Positions 24,977-35,326 of a DNA stretch of 64,000 nucleotides are shown piece after piece. The position numbers and the translations under genes were made by a program. The notes beneath the pieces were generated by a model, which saw nothing but the letters and a program-made list of their open reading frames with translations, was not told the DNA's origin and did no database searches. Within the stretch, counting starts at the first letter, position 1, and the number at the start of each line of letters is the position of its first letter. The DNA comes from Methylopila turkensis (GTDB lineage Bacteria; Pseudomonadota; Alphaproteobacteria; Rhizobiales; Methylopilaceae): positions 372,001 to 436,000 of the forward strand of contig NZ_BSFL01000003.1 of assembly GCF_027922325.1 (NCBI RefSeq), in the 5' to 3' direction.

Positions 24977-25612
24977 GTGAACGAGATCGGTCTGGACAGC
25001 GCGGGCGAGGGGACGGCGGGGCGGCGGGAAGCCGTGCTCGACGTCGTGCTCGCGCTGCTGGTCGAGAAGGGCGCCGCTGCGCTGACCATGACCGCGGTCG
25101 CCCGCCGCGCGAGCTGCTCCAAGGAGACGCTCTACAAATGGTTCGGCGACCGCGAGGGCCTGTTGACCGAAACCGTCCGGTGGCAGGCCTCGAAGGTGCG
25201 GGCCGGCGCCTATGACCGCCAGCATCTCGACGCCGGAGCTCTGCGCGAGAGCCTCGAGGGCTTCGCGGCCAACTGGCTGACCGTGATCTCGTCCGAGACC
25301 TCGGTCGCGCTCAACCGGATCGCGATCGGGCAGGCCGAGACGCTGGGCGGCATCGTGCTGGCCAATGGGCGCTTCGCGATCGGCGAGCGGCTGAAGCCGC
25401 TGCTCCTCGACGCGCGCGCCGCCGGCCTGGTGGCGTTCGACGACGCGGAGGAGGCGTTCCGCACCTTCTTCGGGCTCGCCGGGCGGGACGTGCAGATCCG
25501 GCGGCTGCTCGGCGACCGTTTCGCCATCGACGCCGCCGCGGACGCGCGCCGCGCCGTCGACCAGTTCCTTGCCCTCTACGGGGCGACGAAAACGCCGGCG
25601 ATGGCCGGCTGA
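24977..25612 (+). CDS. TetR/AcrR-family transcriptional regulator inside the ilv cluster
   Basis: A 211-residue regulator. GTG 24977 is chosen because the upstream in-frame text is not protein-like and would include the palindromic site. The N-terminal HTH spans about residues 15-60: LTMTAVARRASCSKETLYKW, with the recognition helix SKETLYKWF and a following GDREGLL. The C-terminal ligand domain resembles the AefR-like group (FAANWLTVISSETSVALNRI). It sits between ilvH and ilvC on the same strand, so it may be co-transcribed with them. Whether it controls ilvC, itself or something else is not known. Confidence 0.88.
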   Translation: MNEIGLDSAGEGTAGRREAVLDVVLALLVEKGAAALTMTAVARRASCSKETLYKWFGDREGLLTETVRWQASKVRAGAYDRQHLDAGALRESLEGFAANWLTVISSETSVALNRIAIGQAETLGGIVLANGRFAIGERLKPLLLDARAAGLVAFDDAEEAFRTFFGLAGRDVQIRRLLGDRFAIDAAADARRAVDQFLALYGATKTPAMAG

Positions 25613-26665
<1,053 letters not shown>

Positions 26666-26686
26666 TCTGGCCCGGATCGGATGAGC

Positions 26687-26715
26687 GAACGGCCGGGCGA
26701 CAAGCCCGGCCGTTC
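26687..26715. terminator. Hairpin terminator between ilvC and the AraC gene
   Basis: Perfect 12-bp inverted repeat, 26687-26698 with 26704-26715, loop of 5 bases. It closes the ilv operon and the convergent AraC-type gene. Confidence 0.8.
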
Positions 26716-26725
26716 TGCGTCGGCC

Positions 26726-27628
26726 TCACCCCACCGACAGCTCGGCCGCGGGCGTCTCGCGCAGCCGGGCCGCGTCGCGGATCGGCGGCGCGCCGAACAG
26801 CCGGCGATACTCCCGGCTGAACTGCGAGGGGCTTTCGTAGCCGACCGCATGGCCCGCGGTCGCGGCGTCTCGCGCGTTGCTGACGATCAGCCGCCGCGCC
26901 TCCTGCAGCCGCAGGTGCTTCTGGTATTGCAGCGGGCTCATGGACGTCACCGTCTTGAAATGCGCGTGCAGCGCCGACGGGCTCATGTTCGCCGCCGCGC
27001 ACACCTGCTCCATCCGGAACGGCTGGTTGAAGTTGCGCTTGATCCAGTCGATCGCGCGGTTCACCTGGCTGATCTTGCTGTCGGCGGTTGCGATCTGGCG
27101 CACGCGGGCCGCGAGCGCCCCGGTCAGCAGGCGGTAGAGGATCTCGCGTTCGGCGAGCGGCGCCAGCGCGCCGATGTCGTGCGGCGCGGCGAGCAGCCCG
27201 ACGAGCCGCGTGAAGGCGTCGAGCATTTCGCCGGTCGTGTCGGCGAGCGACACCGCCACGCCCGCGGGCGGTTCGCGCCGGTCGAGCCGGTGCTCGATCA
27301 GCAGCGCATTGAGCGCTTTCGGATCGAGCGAGAGCTTGGCTCCGAGATAGGGCTCGTTCTCGGTCGCCTCGATGACGCGGCCGACCACCGGCAGGTCGAC
27401 GGAGACGATCAGCGAGCGCGCGCCGTCATAGATGTAGGTCTCGCCCGCGAGCTCGATCTGCTTGCGCCCCTGCGCGACGATGCAGAAGGCCGGCTCGTAC
27501 ATGCCGTGCGTCGGTTCGGTCGGCTGCGACGAACGGTAGAGCGTCAGGTTCGGAACCGGCGTGTCATGCGTGCCGTCTGTGGGGGCGTATCGCGCAATCA
27601 GCGCGGCGAGTGCGTTCAGATGCGGCAA
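26726..27628 (-). CDS. AraC-family transcriptional regulator with cupin-type sensor domain
   Basis: A 300-residue DNA-binding regulator. The TTG at 27628 is preferred to a TTG 21 bases upstream because GGAAGGG lies eight bases before it. The N-terminal half is the AraC_N type (LYRSSQPTEPTHGMYEPAFCIVAQG is its landmark near residues 25-50; sensed compound unknown). The C-terminal half has two HTH units: FRMEQVCAAANMSPSALHAH and TAGHAVGYESPSQFSREYRR, followed by the short tail GAPPIRD. Such regulators often control a neighbouring oxidoreductase. The upstream SDR-like gene, transcribed divergently, is the nearest candidate. Confidence 0.9.
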   Translation of the reverse strand: MPHLNALAALIARYAPTDGTHDTPVPNLTLYRSSQPTEPTHGMYEPAFCIVAQGRKQIELAGETYIYDGARSLIVSVDLPVVGRVIEATENEPYLGAKLSLDPKALNALLIEHRLDRREPPAGVAVSLADTTGEMLDAFTRLVGLLAAPHDIGALAPLAEREILYRLLTGALAARVRQIATADSKISQVNRAIDWIKRNFNQPFRMEQVCAAANMSPSALHAHFKTVTSMSPLQYQKHLRLQEARRLIVSNARDAATAGHAVGYESPSQFSREYRRLFGAPPIRDAARLRETPAAELSVG

Positions 27629-27868
27629 TGGATTCGCCCTTCCAAGCAAACGACGCGCCCCGCTTGATTTGCAGGGTCGCGCCTCGTCTTGTCCCCGAGC
27701 GGCAAGTTAGGCGCTGGCGGACGAGCGCGCGAGAGCGCGGCGGCACATCTGGAGAATCGTGCAAGAGGTTTGGAGCATCCGTCTATCGGCGTCGGCCGTC
27801 TCGGCCTCATGCTTTGGTCCATGGGGCGCGCCGGATGGGCCGGCGGCGGGGCGAAGAAGGCGGAGACC

Positions 27869-28438
27869 ATGGCGGCGTTGCGCGGACAGGCGATCGCGGT
27901 GCTCGGGCTCGATCCGTCTCTCCTGGAGGCCACGGTCCGGCGTCTCGCCCGGGAGGGCGCGCGCCTGGCCCTCGGGGCGGCGGAGGCTGACCATATCGCC
28001 GAACTCGTCGCCGAGCTGCGCTGGGAGGGCGCCGAGATCGCCGCGCTCGCGATCGCAGGCGACGGCGGCGGTCTGGTCGAGCCGGTCGTCGCGCTCTGCG
28101 CCGGCGCGTTCGGCGGCGTGGACGCGGTCGTGACCGACCGTCGGTCGGCCGCGGCTTCGATGGGCGTTCTCCAGCGCCTCGGCGTCGGCGCGCTGGTGGT
28201 CGTCGCCCGCGAAGACGAGCGCCACGTCGCGCTTCCGGCAGGCGCGGACGGATCACGACGCGGCTGCGGAGGGCCGGACGTCAGCGTCGTCGCGCTGCCG
28301 GATCGCCGCGCCGGCGCGGCGCTTCCCGACGCGGTCGCGCGCGCGGTCGCCTTCGCGCTCGCGGCCCCGGCCGGAACGAATGTCGCGACCATCGCGGTCC
28401 GCCCCACGACGGCTGCGGACGCGCTGCGGGCGGCGTGA
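27869..28438 (+). CDS. SDR-like protein lacking the catalytic region
   Basis: A 189-residue protein with codon use like its neighbours. ATG 27869 follows AAGGCGGAG; an earlier in-frame ATG at 27809 is possible. The first part has short-chain dehydrogenase strand/helix spacing (LEATVRRLAREGARLALG, then FGGVDAVVTD where LDVLVNNAG is expected). The end, VARAVAFALAAPAGTNVATIAVRPT, is nearly the standard SDR C-terminus. But the glycine-rich TGxxxGIG is replaced by VLGLDPS, and the Ser and YxxxK catalytic segment is absent. It is either a decayed dehydrogenase or a non-catalytic descendant. The role is unknown. Confidence 0.6.
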   Translation: MAALRGQAIAVLGLDPSLLEATVRRLAREGARLALGAAEADHIAELVAELRWEGAEIAALAIAGDGGGLVEPVVALCAGAFGGVDAVVTDRRSAAASMGVLQRLGVGALVVVAREDERHVALPAGADGSRRGCGGPDVSVVALPDRRAGAALPDAVARAVAFALAAPAGTNVATIAVRPTTAADALRAA

Positions 28439-28516
28439 GGGTCAGCTTCTTCGGTTGCGCGCGCCGTCGAAGCAGGACACAACATCTCGCCTTCCGCAGC
28501 CGGACGACCCAAACCC

Positions 28517-29038
28517 ATGAGCTTCCACGAGATCGTCAGCGCGGTGCTCGAGTTCGTGCGCGAGCACGAAGCCTGGGCGCCCGTCATCGTGTTCGTGCTG
28601 GCTTTTCTCGAATCGATCGTCGGGCTCTCGCTCGCGGTGCCGTCGACGCCGCTGTTCGTGGGCGTGGGCGCGCTGATCGGCGCCAGCAACATCGCGTTCT
28701 GGCCGATCTTCGCCGGCGTCGCCCTCGGCGGCTTCCTCGGCGACTGGGTGTCGTTCTGGCTCGGCTTCAAGCTCAAGGACAAGGTGCTGGACTGGAAGGC
28801 CGTGCGGGAGCGGCCGCAGATCATCGAGCGCTCTCAGGCCTTCGTGAAGAAGTGGGGCGCGGCCGGCGTGTTCATCGGGCGCTTCATCAGCCCGATCCGC
28901 TCCTTCGTGCCGTTCGTCGCGGGCATGTTCCAGATGTCGTTCTGGCTGTTCCAGTTCGCGAACGCGACCTCGGCGATCGTGTGGGCCTACATCCTGCTCG
29001 CGCCAGGCGCGACCTTCCTGCGCGGCTATTTCGGCTGA
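28517..29038 (+). CDS. DedA-family membrane protein
   Basis: A 173-residue inner-membrane protein of the DedA/SNARE-associated family. Members act in lipid scrambling or recycling of undecaprenyl phosphate and in proton-motive-force homeostasis. Landmarks: [20 protein letters not shown] near residues 25-45, [12 protein letters not shown], and [18 protein letters not shown] with the conserved RF and R/P residues, then two C-terminal helices. It starts at ATG 28517, 78 bases after the SDR-like gene. Confidence 0.93.
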   Translation: MSFHEIVSAVLEFVREHEAWAPVIVFVLAFLESIVGLSLAVPSTPLFVGVGALIGASNIAFWPIFAGVALGGFLGDWVSFWLGFKLKDKVLDWKAVRERPQIIERSQAFVKKWGAAGVFIGRFISPIRSFVPFVAGMFQMSFWLFQFANATSAIVWAYILLAPGATFLRGYFG

Positions 29039-29141
29039 ACGTCACGGGATACGATCGCGCGCGTCACGGATAGGAATTCGACGCGCGCGCAGCGATGGCC
29101 GTAGAGAAGGGCGACGCTTCTCCGCACCGGACGGGCCGGGC

Positions 29142-29990
29142 ATGAACATTCTTTCGATCCAGAGCCACGTCGCCTACGGGCATGTCGGCAACGCCTCCGC
29201 GACCTTCCCGATGCAGCGGCTCGGCCATGAGGTCTGGGCGGTGAACACGGTCCAGTTCTCGAACCACACCGGCTACGGGGCGTGGCGCGGAACGGTGTTT
29301 CCCGCGGACGCGATCCGGGAGATCGTGACGGGCATCGACGAGCGCGGCGCGCTGCCGTCCTGCGACGGCGTTCTGTCCGGCTACATGGGCGACGCCGCGA
29401 TCGGCGACGCCATCCTCGAGGCGGTCGCCCGCGTCAAGACGGCCAACCCCCGCGCGCTCTATTGCTGCGATCCGGTGATCGGCGACGTCGGTCGCGGCGT
29501 GTTCGTGCGTCCGGGCATTCCCGAATTCATGCGCGACCGCGCCGTGCCGGCGGCCGACGTGGTCACGCCCAACCAGTTCGAGCTCGAGCAGCTCGCCGGC
29601 TTCTCCGTCGGCTCGCTCGGCGCGGCGGTCGCGGCCGCCCGGATGCTGCGGTCGCGGGGGCCGGAGACGGTGCTCGTGACCAGCCTGCAGACGCCCGAGA
29701 CGCCGGACGATGCGATCGAGCTTCTGGCCGTGGACGGGCAGGGCGCGTTTCGCCTGCGCACCCCCCTGCTGCCGGTCTCCGTGAACGGCGCCGGCGACGC
29801 GATCGCGGCGCTGTTCTTCGTGCATCTGCTGACGACCGGCTCGGCCGCCGAGGCGCTGTCGCGGGCCGGCTCCTCGGTCTACGGCCTGCTCAAGGCGACC
29901 GCCGAGGCCGGCTCGCGGGAGATCCTCACCGTCGCCGCGCAGGACGAGTTCGTCCGTCCGAGCCGGATTTTCACCCCGGAGCCGGTGTAG
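29142..29990 (+). CDS. pdxY: Pyridoxal kinase
   Basis: Salvage kinase that phosphorylates pyridoxal to PLP. The 282-residue product begins with [18 protein letters not shown], the pyridoxal kinase signature, and contains the ribokinase-fold sequences VDP-equivalent [13 protein letters not shown] and [16 protein letters not shown]. The anion-hole motif [11 protein letters not shown] carries the catalytic Asp. PdxY and PdxK cannot be told apart with certainty by eye. The upstream gap is 103 bases with no clear signal. Confidence 0.94.
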   Translation: MNILSIQSHVAYGHVGNASATFPMQRLGHEVWAVNTVQFSNHTGYGAWRGTVFPADAIREIVTGIDERGALPSCDGVLSGYMGDAAIGDAILEAVARVKTANPRALYCCDPVIGDVGRGVFVRPGIPEFMRDRAVPAADVVTPNQFELEQLAGFSVGSLGAAVAAARMLRSRGPETVLVTSLQTPETPDDAIELLAVDGQGAFRLRTPLLPVSVNGAGDAIAALFFVHLLTTGSAAEALSRAGSSVYGLLKATAEAGSREILTVAAQDEFVRPSRIFTPEPV

Positions 29991-30057
29991 AGCGCGCGGC
30001 GTTGGCGTCTCCTTAAGCGGTCTCGAGGCAGGCTCCCGCCATCAGGGAGTAAGCTTC

Positions 30058-31242
30058 ATGTCGCCCTCGGCCCGCCGGCTGCTGATCGAAGTCACGCTCG
30101 CCGGGCTCGTCTTCGCGGCGGTGCTCGTCGCGCGGTTCTTCCTGCCCGCGGGGAACTGGGAGGACGTGACCGGGCATCCGCTCGGGCGCGACTTCATCAA
30201 CGTCTGGGGCGCGCCGCGCGTCGCGGCGGAGCACGGCGCGGCCGCGCTCGGCGACCTCCTGCGCTATCCGGATCTGCTGCAGGACGTCTTCGGCCAGCCG
30301 CTGAAGATGTTCTTCAACTGGTCCTATCCCCCGCATGCGCTGATCGTGCTGCAGCCGTTCTCCTGGCTGCCCTATGGCGGCGCGTTGGCGCTCTGGACCC
30401 TGGGCGGCCTCGCCGCTTTGGCGGCCGTCGTCGCCGCGGGCCTGCCCGTCGGCGCGCGCCGGATCGGGGCCCTTGCGGCGGCGCTGTCGCCGGCGGCGTT
30501 CTGGTGCGTCGTCACCGGACAGAACGGCCTGCTGCTCGGCGCGGCCCTGCTCGCGGCCGTCGCCTGCGTCGACCGCAGGCCGATCCTCGCAGGCGTCCTG
30601 ATCGGCCTGCTCACGATCAAGCCGCAGCTCGGCCTGCTCATTCCGATCGCGCTGATCGCCGCCGGCGCGTGGCGGGTCATCGCCGCGGCCGCGGCGACGG
30701 CGCTCGCGCTCGCGGCGCTCGCGTTTCTGCTCTACGGCCTTGAGCCGTGGCGCCTCTGGCTCACGACCACCGCCGACTACCAGCTCGCGCTGCTGTCGGA
30801 CATATCCGCCTTTCACCGCTTCATGATGGTGTCGATCGCCCCCTCCGGCGCGATCGCGGATCTTCCGTCGACGCTCACCTGGAGCCTGCAGGGGCTCGGC
30901 CTCGTCGTCGCGGCCGCGGCGGTCTGGACGACGTTCCGCCGGACCTCGGACGTCGCGACCCGCGCCCTCGTGCTGACCGTCGCCGCCGCGCTCGCGACGC
31001 CTTACGCGTTCAACTATGACCTCTGCGCGCTGGCCGGCGCCGTCATCTGGTGGATCTCCGGGCGCGAGAATCTCACGGGAGCCGAGCGACGCGCCGCCGG
31101 CCTGCTTCTGCTGCTGCCGGTCGCGATCGTGCCGCTGCACATGATCGGCGCGCCGATCGCGCCGCTGGCGCTGGCCTGCGGCCTGTTTCTCGCGACGCCC
31201 CTGCGACGCCGCCTGCCGTCGCTCAGCCCCGCGCAGGCCTGA
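30058..31242 (+). CDS. GT87-type (DUF2029) multi-spanning glycosyltransferase-like protein
   Basis: A 394-residue integral-membrane protein with about ten hydrophobic segments. The N-terminal region GRDFINVWGAPRVA has the conserved acidic residue of GT-C glycosyltransferases of family GT87, which use polyprenyl-phosphate mannose in actinobacteria. Additional landmarks are FNWSYPPHALIVLQPFSWLPY and LLTIKPQLGLLIPIALI. Substrate in this organism is unknown. Stands alone between pdxY and the PhzF gene. Confidence 0.82.
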   Translation: MSPSARRLLIEVTLAGLVFAAVLVARFFLPAGNWEDVTGHPLGRDFINVWGAPRVAAEHGAAALGDLLRYPDLLQDVFGQPLKMFFNWSYPPHALIVLQPFSWLPYGGALALWTLGGLAALAAVVAAGLPVGARRIGALAAALSPAAFWCVVTGQNGLLLGAALLAAVACVDRRPILAGVLIGLLTIKPQLGLLIPIALIAAGAWRVIAAAAATALALAALAFLLYGLEPWRLWLTTTADYQLALLSDISAFHRFMMVSIAPSGAIADLPSTLTWSLQGLGLVVAAAAVWTTFRRTSDVATRALVLTVAAALATPYAFNYDLCALAGAVIWWISGRENLTGAERRAAGLLLLLPVAIVPLHMIGAPIAPLALACGLFLATPLRRRLPSLSPAQA

Positions 31243-31310
31243 CGCTGCCGCCGGCGGCGCGGGTCTGATCCCGCTGGCGACAGGGCGAAAGCTCGTGCTA
31301 CGCCGTCGCC

Positions 31311-32213
31311 ATGTCCCGCCTTTACGTGATCCTCGACGTTTTCGCCGACCGCCCGCTCGCCGGCAATCCGCTCGCCGTCGTGCTCGACGCCCGAGGGCTC
31401 GACGCGGCGGGCATGCAGGCGATCGCCCGCGAGTTCAACCTGTCGGAGACGGTGTTCCTGCTGCCGGCCGAGGACGAGAGCCGCAAGGCGTGGCTGCGCA
31501 TCTTCACGCCGGACCGCGAGCTGCCGTTCGCGGGCCACCCGACCGTCGGCACTGCGGTGCTGCTCGGGCTGATGGACGCCGTCGCCGGCAAGGGCCGGGA
31601 CGCGACGTTCGAGCTCGAGGAGGCCGTCGGCGTCGTGCCCTGCCGCGCCGCCGCCACAGGAAAGCGGTCCGGACGCGCCACCTTCGTCCTGCCGAAGCTG
31701 CCGGCGCCGGCGGGACCCGTCCCCGACGTCGCGGCGGCCGCCGCAGCTCTGGGGCTCGACCCCGCCGACATCGGCTTCGAAGGCCACGCGCCGTCCTGTT
31801 TCGACGCCGGCAACCTGTTCGCCTTCGTGCCCGTGAGCGGACTCGACGCGCTGGCGCGGCTGCGCCCGGACCTCGCGCGCTGGGACGCGGCCTTCGCCGG
31901 CGACGCGCGCCGGGCCGCTTTCGTCTACACCCGCGAGACCGGCGATCCGGGGCAGGCGTTCCGCGCCCGCATGGTGCGGGGGTCGTTCGAGGACCCGGCG
32001 ACGGGCTCGGCGGTCGCCGCCTTCGCAGGCGCGGTCATGGCGTTCGATCGGCCGGGGAACGGCGAGCACGCGCTGAAAATCGGTCAGGGCTACGAGATGG
32101 GCCGTCCGAGCGTGATCGAACTCGGGCTCAGGGTGTCGGAAGGCCGCCTAGCCTCGGCGACGATCGGTGGGTCGGCCGTGGTGGTGGCCGAAGGCTCGCT
32201 GTTCCTGCCGTGA
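31311..32213 (+). CDS. PhzF-family isomerase/epimerase-like protein
   Basis: A 300-residue member of the PhzF (diaminopimelate epimerase fold) family. Visible are an N-terminal FADRPLAGNPLAVVLD, EFNLSETVFLL with the likely acid/base Glu, FTPDRELPFAGHPTVGTA, and the second-half FEDPATGSAVAAFAG. Function outside phenazine producers is usually unknown, and no phenazine genes are present. Its TGA overlaps the GTG start of the Nudix gene, so the two are translationally coupled. Confidence 0.9.
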   Translation: MSRLYVILDVFADRPLAGNPLAVVLDARGLDAAGMQAIAREFNLSETVFLLPAEDESRKAWLRIFTPDRELPFAGHPTVGTAVLLGLMDAVAGKGRDATFELEEAVGVVPCRAAATGKRSGRATFVLPKLPAPAGPVPDVAAAAAALGLDPADIGFEGHAPSCFDAGNLFAFVPVSGLDALARLRPDLARWDAAFAGDARRAAFVYTRETGDPGQAFRARMVRGSFEDPATGSAVAAFAGAVMAFDRPGNGEHALKIGQGYEMGRPSVIELGLRVSEGRLASATIGGSAVVVAEGSLFLP

Positions 32214-32908
32214 GCGTACAGGTCGTCCGGGTCTCGAGGTTCGACGGCCGGCTCGGCGGCGAGTCACTGTGTTTTGATCTGACCGATTCCGAGGCGATCG
32301 CGGCGCATTGGGCCGAGGCCGTCGCCGCCAAGCCCAGGATGTATGACGGCCGCGTGCTGCTGTGCGACGGGCTCTCGATCGAGGACGGCCGGCTTTCGGC
32401 GCGCTACGCGGAGACCGGCTTCTCCACTTTCCTGTGGTGGCGCGCGAAGAACTTTCCCGAGCGGGGCGTGCGCAACGTGTTCGGAGCGGCCGCGGTCGTC
32501 TCGTCTGACGGCGCGGTCCTGCTCGGCCGCATGGCGCAGCACACGGCGAATGCGGGCCGCATCTACTTTCCCGCCGGCACGCCCGATCTCGGCGACGTCT
32601 CGGGCGACGTCGTCGACCTCGAAGGATCGATCGCGCGCGAACTCGCGGAGGAGACCGGGCTGGCGGCTCCGCTGGTCACGCCCACGGACGAGCGCATCTG
32701 CGTGCTCGCGGGCCACCTCGTCGCCTGCGTCCGCCGCTTCGACAGCCCGCTCGACGCGCGGGAGCTCGCCGAGCGGGTCGAGGCCCATATCCGCGCCGAG
32801 CGTGAGCCGGAGCTCGATGGCGTGATCCTCGTCCGCTCCGCGTCCGAACTCACGGAGGCTTCGCCGGACTACGTCCATGCGGCGGTGGAGCGGCTCCTGT
32901 CGCGGTGA
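32210..32908 (+). CDS. Nudix hydrolase
   Basis: A 232-residue protein that starts at GTG 32210, overlapping the PhzF stop as GTGA. The ORF extends far upstream but only as a shadow of PhzF. The Nudix core is seen as RELAEETGL, giving the catalytic Glu residues. The part of the box before it (GDVVDLEGSIA) departs from the strict GX5EX7 spacing. The N-terminal segment AAHWAEAVAAKPRMYDGRVL belongs to a group of longer Nudix proteins. Probable nucleotide-derivative hydrolase, substrate unknown. Confidence 0.87.
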   Translation: MSVQVVRVSRFDGRLGGESLCFDLTDSEAIAAHWAEAVAAKPRMYDGRVLLCDGLSIEDGRLSARYAETGFSTFLWWRAKNFPERGVRNVFGAAAVVSSDGAVLLGRMAQHTANAGRIYFPAGTPDLGDVSGDVVDLEGSIARELAEETGLAAPLVTPTDERICVLAGHLVACVRRFDSPLDARELAERVEAHIRAEREPELDGVILVRSASELTEASPDYVHAAVERLLSR

Positions 32909-32927
32909 CGCCCGAGCCGTTCCGCTC

Positions 32928-33356
32928 CTATCGGCCGCAGACGGCGATCAGGTAGAAGCGCGCGTTGGAATAGGCTCCACCTTCCAGATGCCCGACAAAG
33001 ATCCCCTCGGGCCATTCGACTCCGTACTTTTGCACGAAGGGCGGGGCGCCGCTGACGGACTGGTTCGTCGCGCTGAAGGCGCAGTTGCGGACGTCGCGGC
33101 CAAACCCGACCTGATACTGTCCATTACCGGTTCGGACCGAGGAAACGGCGCCTTCGCCGATCAGCAGCGTTCCGTCGGCGTCGACTTCGGCGGACATCAT
33201 CGCCGCGCCGAGATCGCTCGGGTTCGGCGTGGTGGAGGCCCTCGCCGCGGGCGGGGCCGGGCGAGGCGCCTTGAGCGCGTCGTCCTGGCCGGCGACGCCG
33301 GCTGGCGTCGCAATCGCGGCGAGCGCGATCAGGCATGCGGCGGCGGCGGTCTTCAT
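32928..33356 (-). CDS. Secreted protein of unknown function
   Basis: A 142-residue precursor with a clear signal peptide (MKTAAAACLIALAAIATPAG, cut near VAG). I do not recognise a family. The mature part has a Pro/Ala-rich stretch at about 30-45, then a compact domain with two cysteines (VRNCAFSATNQ and the terminal AVCGR) that could form a disulfide in the periplasm. Convergent with the Nudix gene, 19 bases apart; divergent from the leuA leader. Confidence 0.7.
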   Translation of the reverse strand: MKTAAAACLIALAAIATPAGVAGQDDALKAPRPAPPAARASTTPNPSDLGAAMMSAEVDADGTLLIGEGAVSSVRTGNGQYQVGFGRDVRNCAFSATNQSVSGAPPFVQKYGVEWPEGIFVGHLEGGAYSNARFYLIAVCGR

Positions 33357-33508
33357 GGCGGTCCCCTGGCTGCAACCGGAGGCTCAAGCATCGACGGGCG
33401 CGTCGCCGACGACAAGTCCGTAGTAGCGCGCGTGCGGCCGCGGCTGGGGCGTTGATCGAGAGGCTGGTTCGCAGTACATCATCCCCACGTTTTCGCTTCG
33501 GACATGTC

Positions 33509-33610
33509 ATGCGCGCCAGCGGCGACATCATCGCGACCGTCGTTCCGGCCTTCCCGGCCGTCGAACGCGCGCGTCCGCTTGCGCTTCGCCTGCTCCTTAC
33601 ACGCCCCTGA
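33509..33610 (+). CDS. Probable leuA leader peptide, Leu-rich C-terminus
   Basis: A 33-codon ORF (ATG 33509; the real start could be internal) that ends in LALRLLLTRP, with five Leu in the last ten codons. It stops at TGA 33608-33610, 121 bases before leuA. The stop codon lies inside the left arm of a stable hairpin. A run of codons for the end product immediately before a folded RNA is what leader-peptide attenuation of leu genes looks like. The ribosome site is weak and no U-tract terminator follows, so the mechanism is uncertain. Confidence 0.5.
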   Translation: MRASGDIIATVVPAFPAVERARPLALRLLLTRP

Positions 33611-33646
33611 GGGCCGGCCGGGCGCGAGCGCCCTGGCGCTCAGGGG
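33604..33646 (+). promoter_or_regulatory. Hairpin at the leuA leader, possible attenuator
   Basis: Outer stem CCCCTGAG at 33604-33611 with CTCAGGGG at 33639-33646. Inner stem GGGCGC at 33620-33625 with GCGCCC at 33628-33633. The outer left arm covers the leader stop codon, so a ribosome terminating there would unfold it. No T run follows, so it may act on translation or in Rho-dependent control rather than as an intrinsic terminator. Confidence 0.5.
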
Positions 33647-33731
33647 ACCGGACGGCTGAACCGCAGGACAAACGGCGTTTCGCATCGAGCCGCATGAGCC
33701 GACGACGCGCCCGACGAAGGACCAGACCGAC

Positions 33732-35282
33732 ATGACCGCAGCAAACGAACGCGTCGTGATCTTCGACACGACGCTGCGCGACGGCGAGCAGTGCCCCGGC
33801 GCCACCATGACCTTCGACGAGAAGCTCGAGGTCGCGCATCTGCTCGACCGCATGGGCGTCGACATCATCGAGGCGGGTTTCCCCATCGCCTCCAACGGCG
33901 ACTTCGAGGCGGTGGCCGAGATCGCCCGCCGCACGGAGAACGCCGTCGTCGCGGGCCTTGCCCGCGCCATCCCCGGCGACATCGCCCGCTGCGGCGAGGC
34001 GGTGCGCTTCGCGAAGCGGCCGCGCATCCACACCTTCGTGTCCACCTCGCCGATCCATCTGAAGCACCAGATGCGCAAGACGGAGGAGGAGGTGCTCGAG
34101 ATCATCGCGACGACCGTCGCTCAGGCGCGCAATCTGGTGGACGACGTCGAGTGGTCCGCCATGGACGCCACCCGCACCGGCCACGAGTATCTCGCCCGCG
34201 CGGTGGAGGCGGCGATCCGGGCCGGCGCCACCACCATCAATCTGCCGGACACGGTGGGTTACGCGACGCCCGACGAGTACCGGGCCATGTTCGTCGCCAT
34301 GCGCGAGCGGGTGCCGGGCGCGGACAAGGTGATCTTCTCGACCCACTGCCATGACGATCTGGGCCTCGCGGTGGCGAATTCCCTGGCCGGCCTCGCCGGC
34401 GGGGCGCGGCAGATCGAATGCACGGTGAACGGCATCGGCGAGCGCGCGGGCAACGCGGCGCTGGAGGAGATCGTGATGGCGCTGCGGACGCGCCGGGACG
34501 CTCTTCCCTACGAGACCGGCGTGGAGTCGACCCTGCTCACCCGCGCTTCGCGGTTGGTGTCGGCCGCGACCTCGTTCCCGGTGCAGTACAACAAAGCGAT
34601 CGTCGGCAAGAACGCCTTCGCCCATGAGAGCGGCATCCACCAGGATGGAATGCTGAAGAACAACGAGACCTATGAGATCATGACGCCGGCCACCGTCGGC
34701 GTCACCAAGACCTCGCTGGTCATGGGCAAGCATTCGGGCCGCGCCGCCTTCAAGGACAAGCTGAAGGCGCTGGGCTACGAACTCGGCGAGAACGCGCTGC
34801 AGGACGCTTTCGCCCGGTTCAAGGAGCTCGCGGACCGCAAGAAGCACGTCTACGACGAGGACATCGAGGCGCTGGTCGACAACCAGATCGCCTCCGGCAA
34901 CGACCGCATCAAGGTGCTGTCGCTCATCGTGATCGCCGGCACCATGGGCCCGCAGTCGGCCACGCTGACGCTCGACATCGAAGGCGTGCACACCACCGTT
35001 CAGTCGACCGGCAATGGCCCGGTGGACGCGATCTTCAACGCCATCCGCAGCGTCGCGCCGCATGAGGCCAGCCTGGCGCTCTATCAGGTGCATGCGGTGA
35101 CCGAGGGCACGGACGCCCAGGCGGAAGTCTCGGTGCGGCTGGAGGAGGGCGAGAAGACGGTTTCCGCCAAGGTCGCCGATCCCGACACGCTGGTCGCTTC
35201 CGCCAAAGCCTACGTCGCCGCGCTCAACAAGCTGACGGTCAAGCGTCAGCAGGTGAACGCGCAGGCCGCCATCAGCGCCTGA
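33732..35282 (+). CDS. leuA: 2-isopropylmalate synthase
   Basis: First committed step of leucine synthesis: condensation of acetyl-CoA with 2-oxoisovalerate. The 516-residue product starts at ATG 33732. The TIM-barrel signatures are [16 protein letters not shown] near residues 14-29, with the Arg and Asp of the active site. [16 protein letters not shown] supplies the metal His pair and [14 protein letters not shown] follows. The C-terminal LeuA dimer domain (about 385-505) is the site of leucine feedback inhibition. Preceded by a probable leader peptide and followed by an 18-bp hairpin. Confidence 0.97.
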   Translation: MTAANERVVIFDTTLRDGEQCPGATMTFDEKLEVAHLLDRMGVDIIEAGFPIASNGDFEAVAEIARRTENAVVAGLARAIPGDIARCGEAVRFAKRPRIHTFVSTSPIHLKHQMRKTEEEVLEIIATTVAQARNLVDDVEWSAMDATRTGHEYLARAVEAAIRAGATTINLPDTVGYATPDEYRAMFVAMRERVPGADKVIFSTHCHDDLGLAVANSLAGLAGGARQIECTVNGIGERAGNAALEEIVMALRTRRDALPYETGVESTLLTRASRLVSAATSFPVQYNKAIVGKNAFAHESGIHQDGMLKNNETYEIMTPATVGVTKTSLVMGKHSGRAAFKDKLKALGYELGENALQDAFARFKELADRKKHVYDEDIEALVDNQIASGNDRIKVLSLIVIAGTMGPQSATLTLDIEGVHTTVQSTGNGPVDAIFNAIRSVAPHEASLALYQVHAVTEGTDAQAEVSVRLEEGEKTVSAKVADPDTLVASAKAYVAALNKLTVKRQQVNAQAAISA

Positions 35283-35285
35283 GAC

Positions 35286-35326
35286 CGTCGGACATCTCCG
35301 GGCGGCTCGCCCGGAGATGTCCGACG
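35286..35326 (+). terminator. Terminator hairpin after leuA
   Basis: Perfect 18-bp inverted repeat, 35286-35303 with 35309-35326, loop GGCTC. Begins 3 bases after the leuA stop. No T tract follows, but the very stable stem makes it the likely transcript end. Confidence 0.8.
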
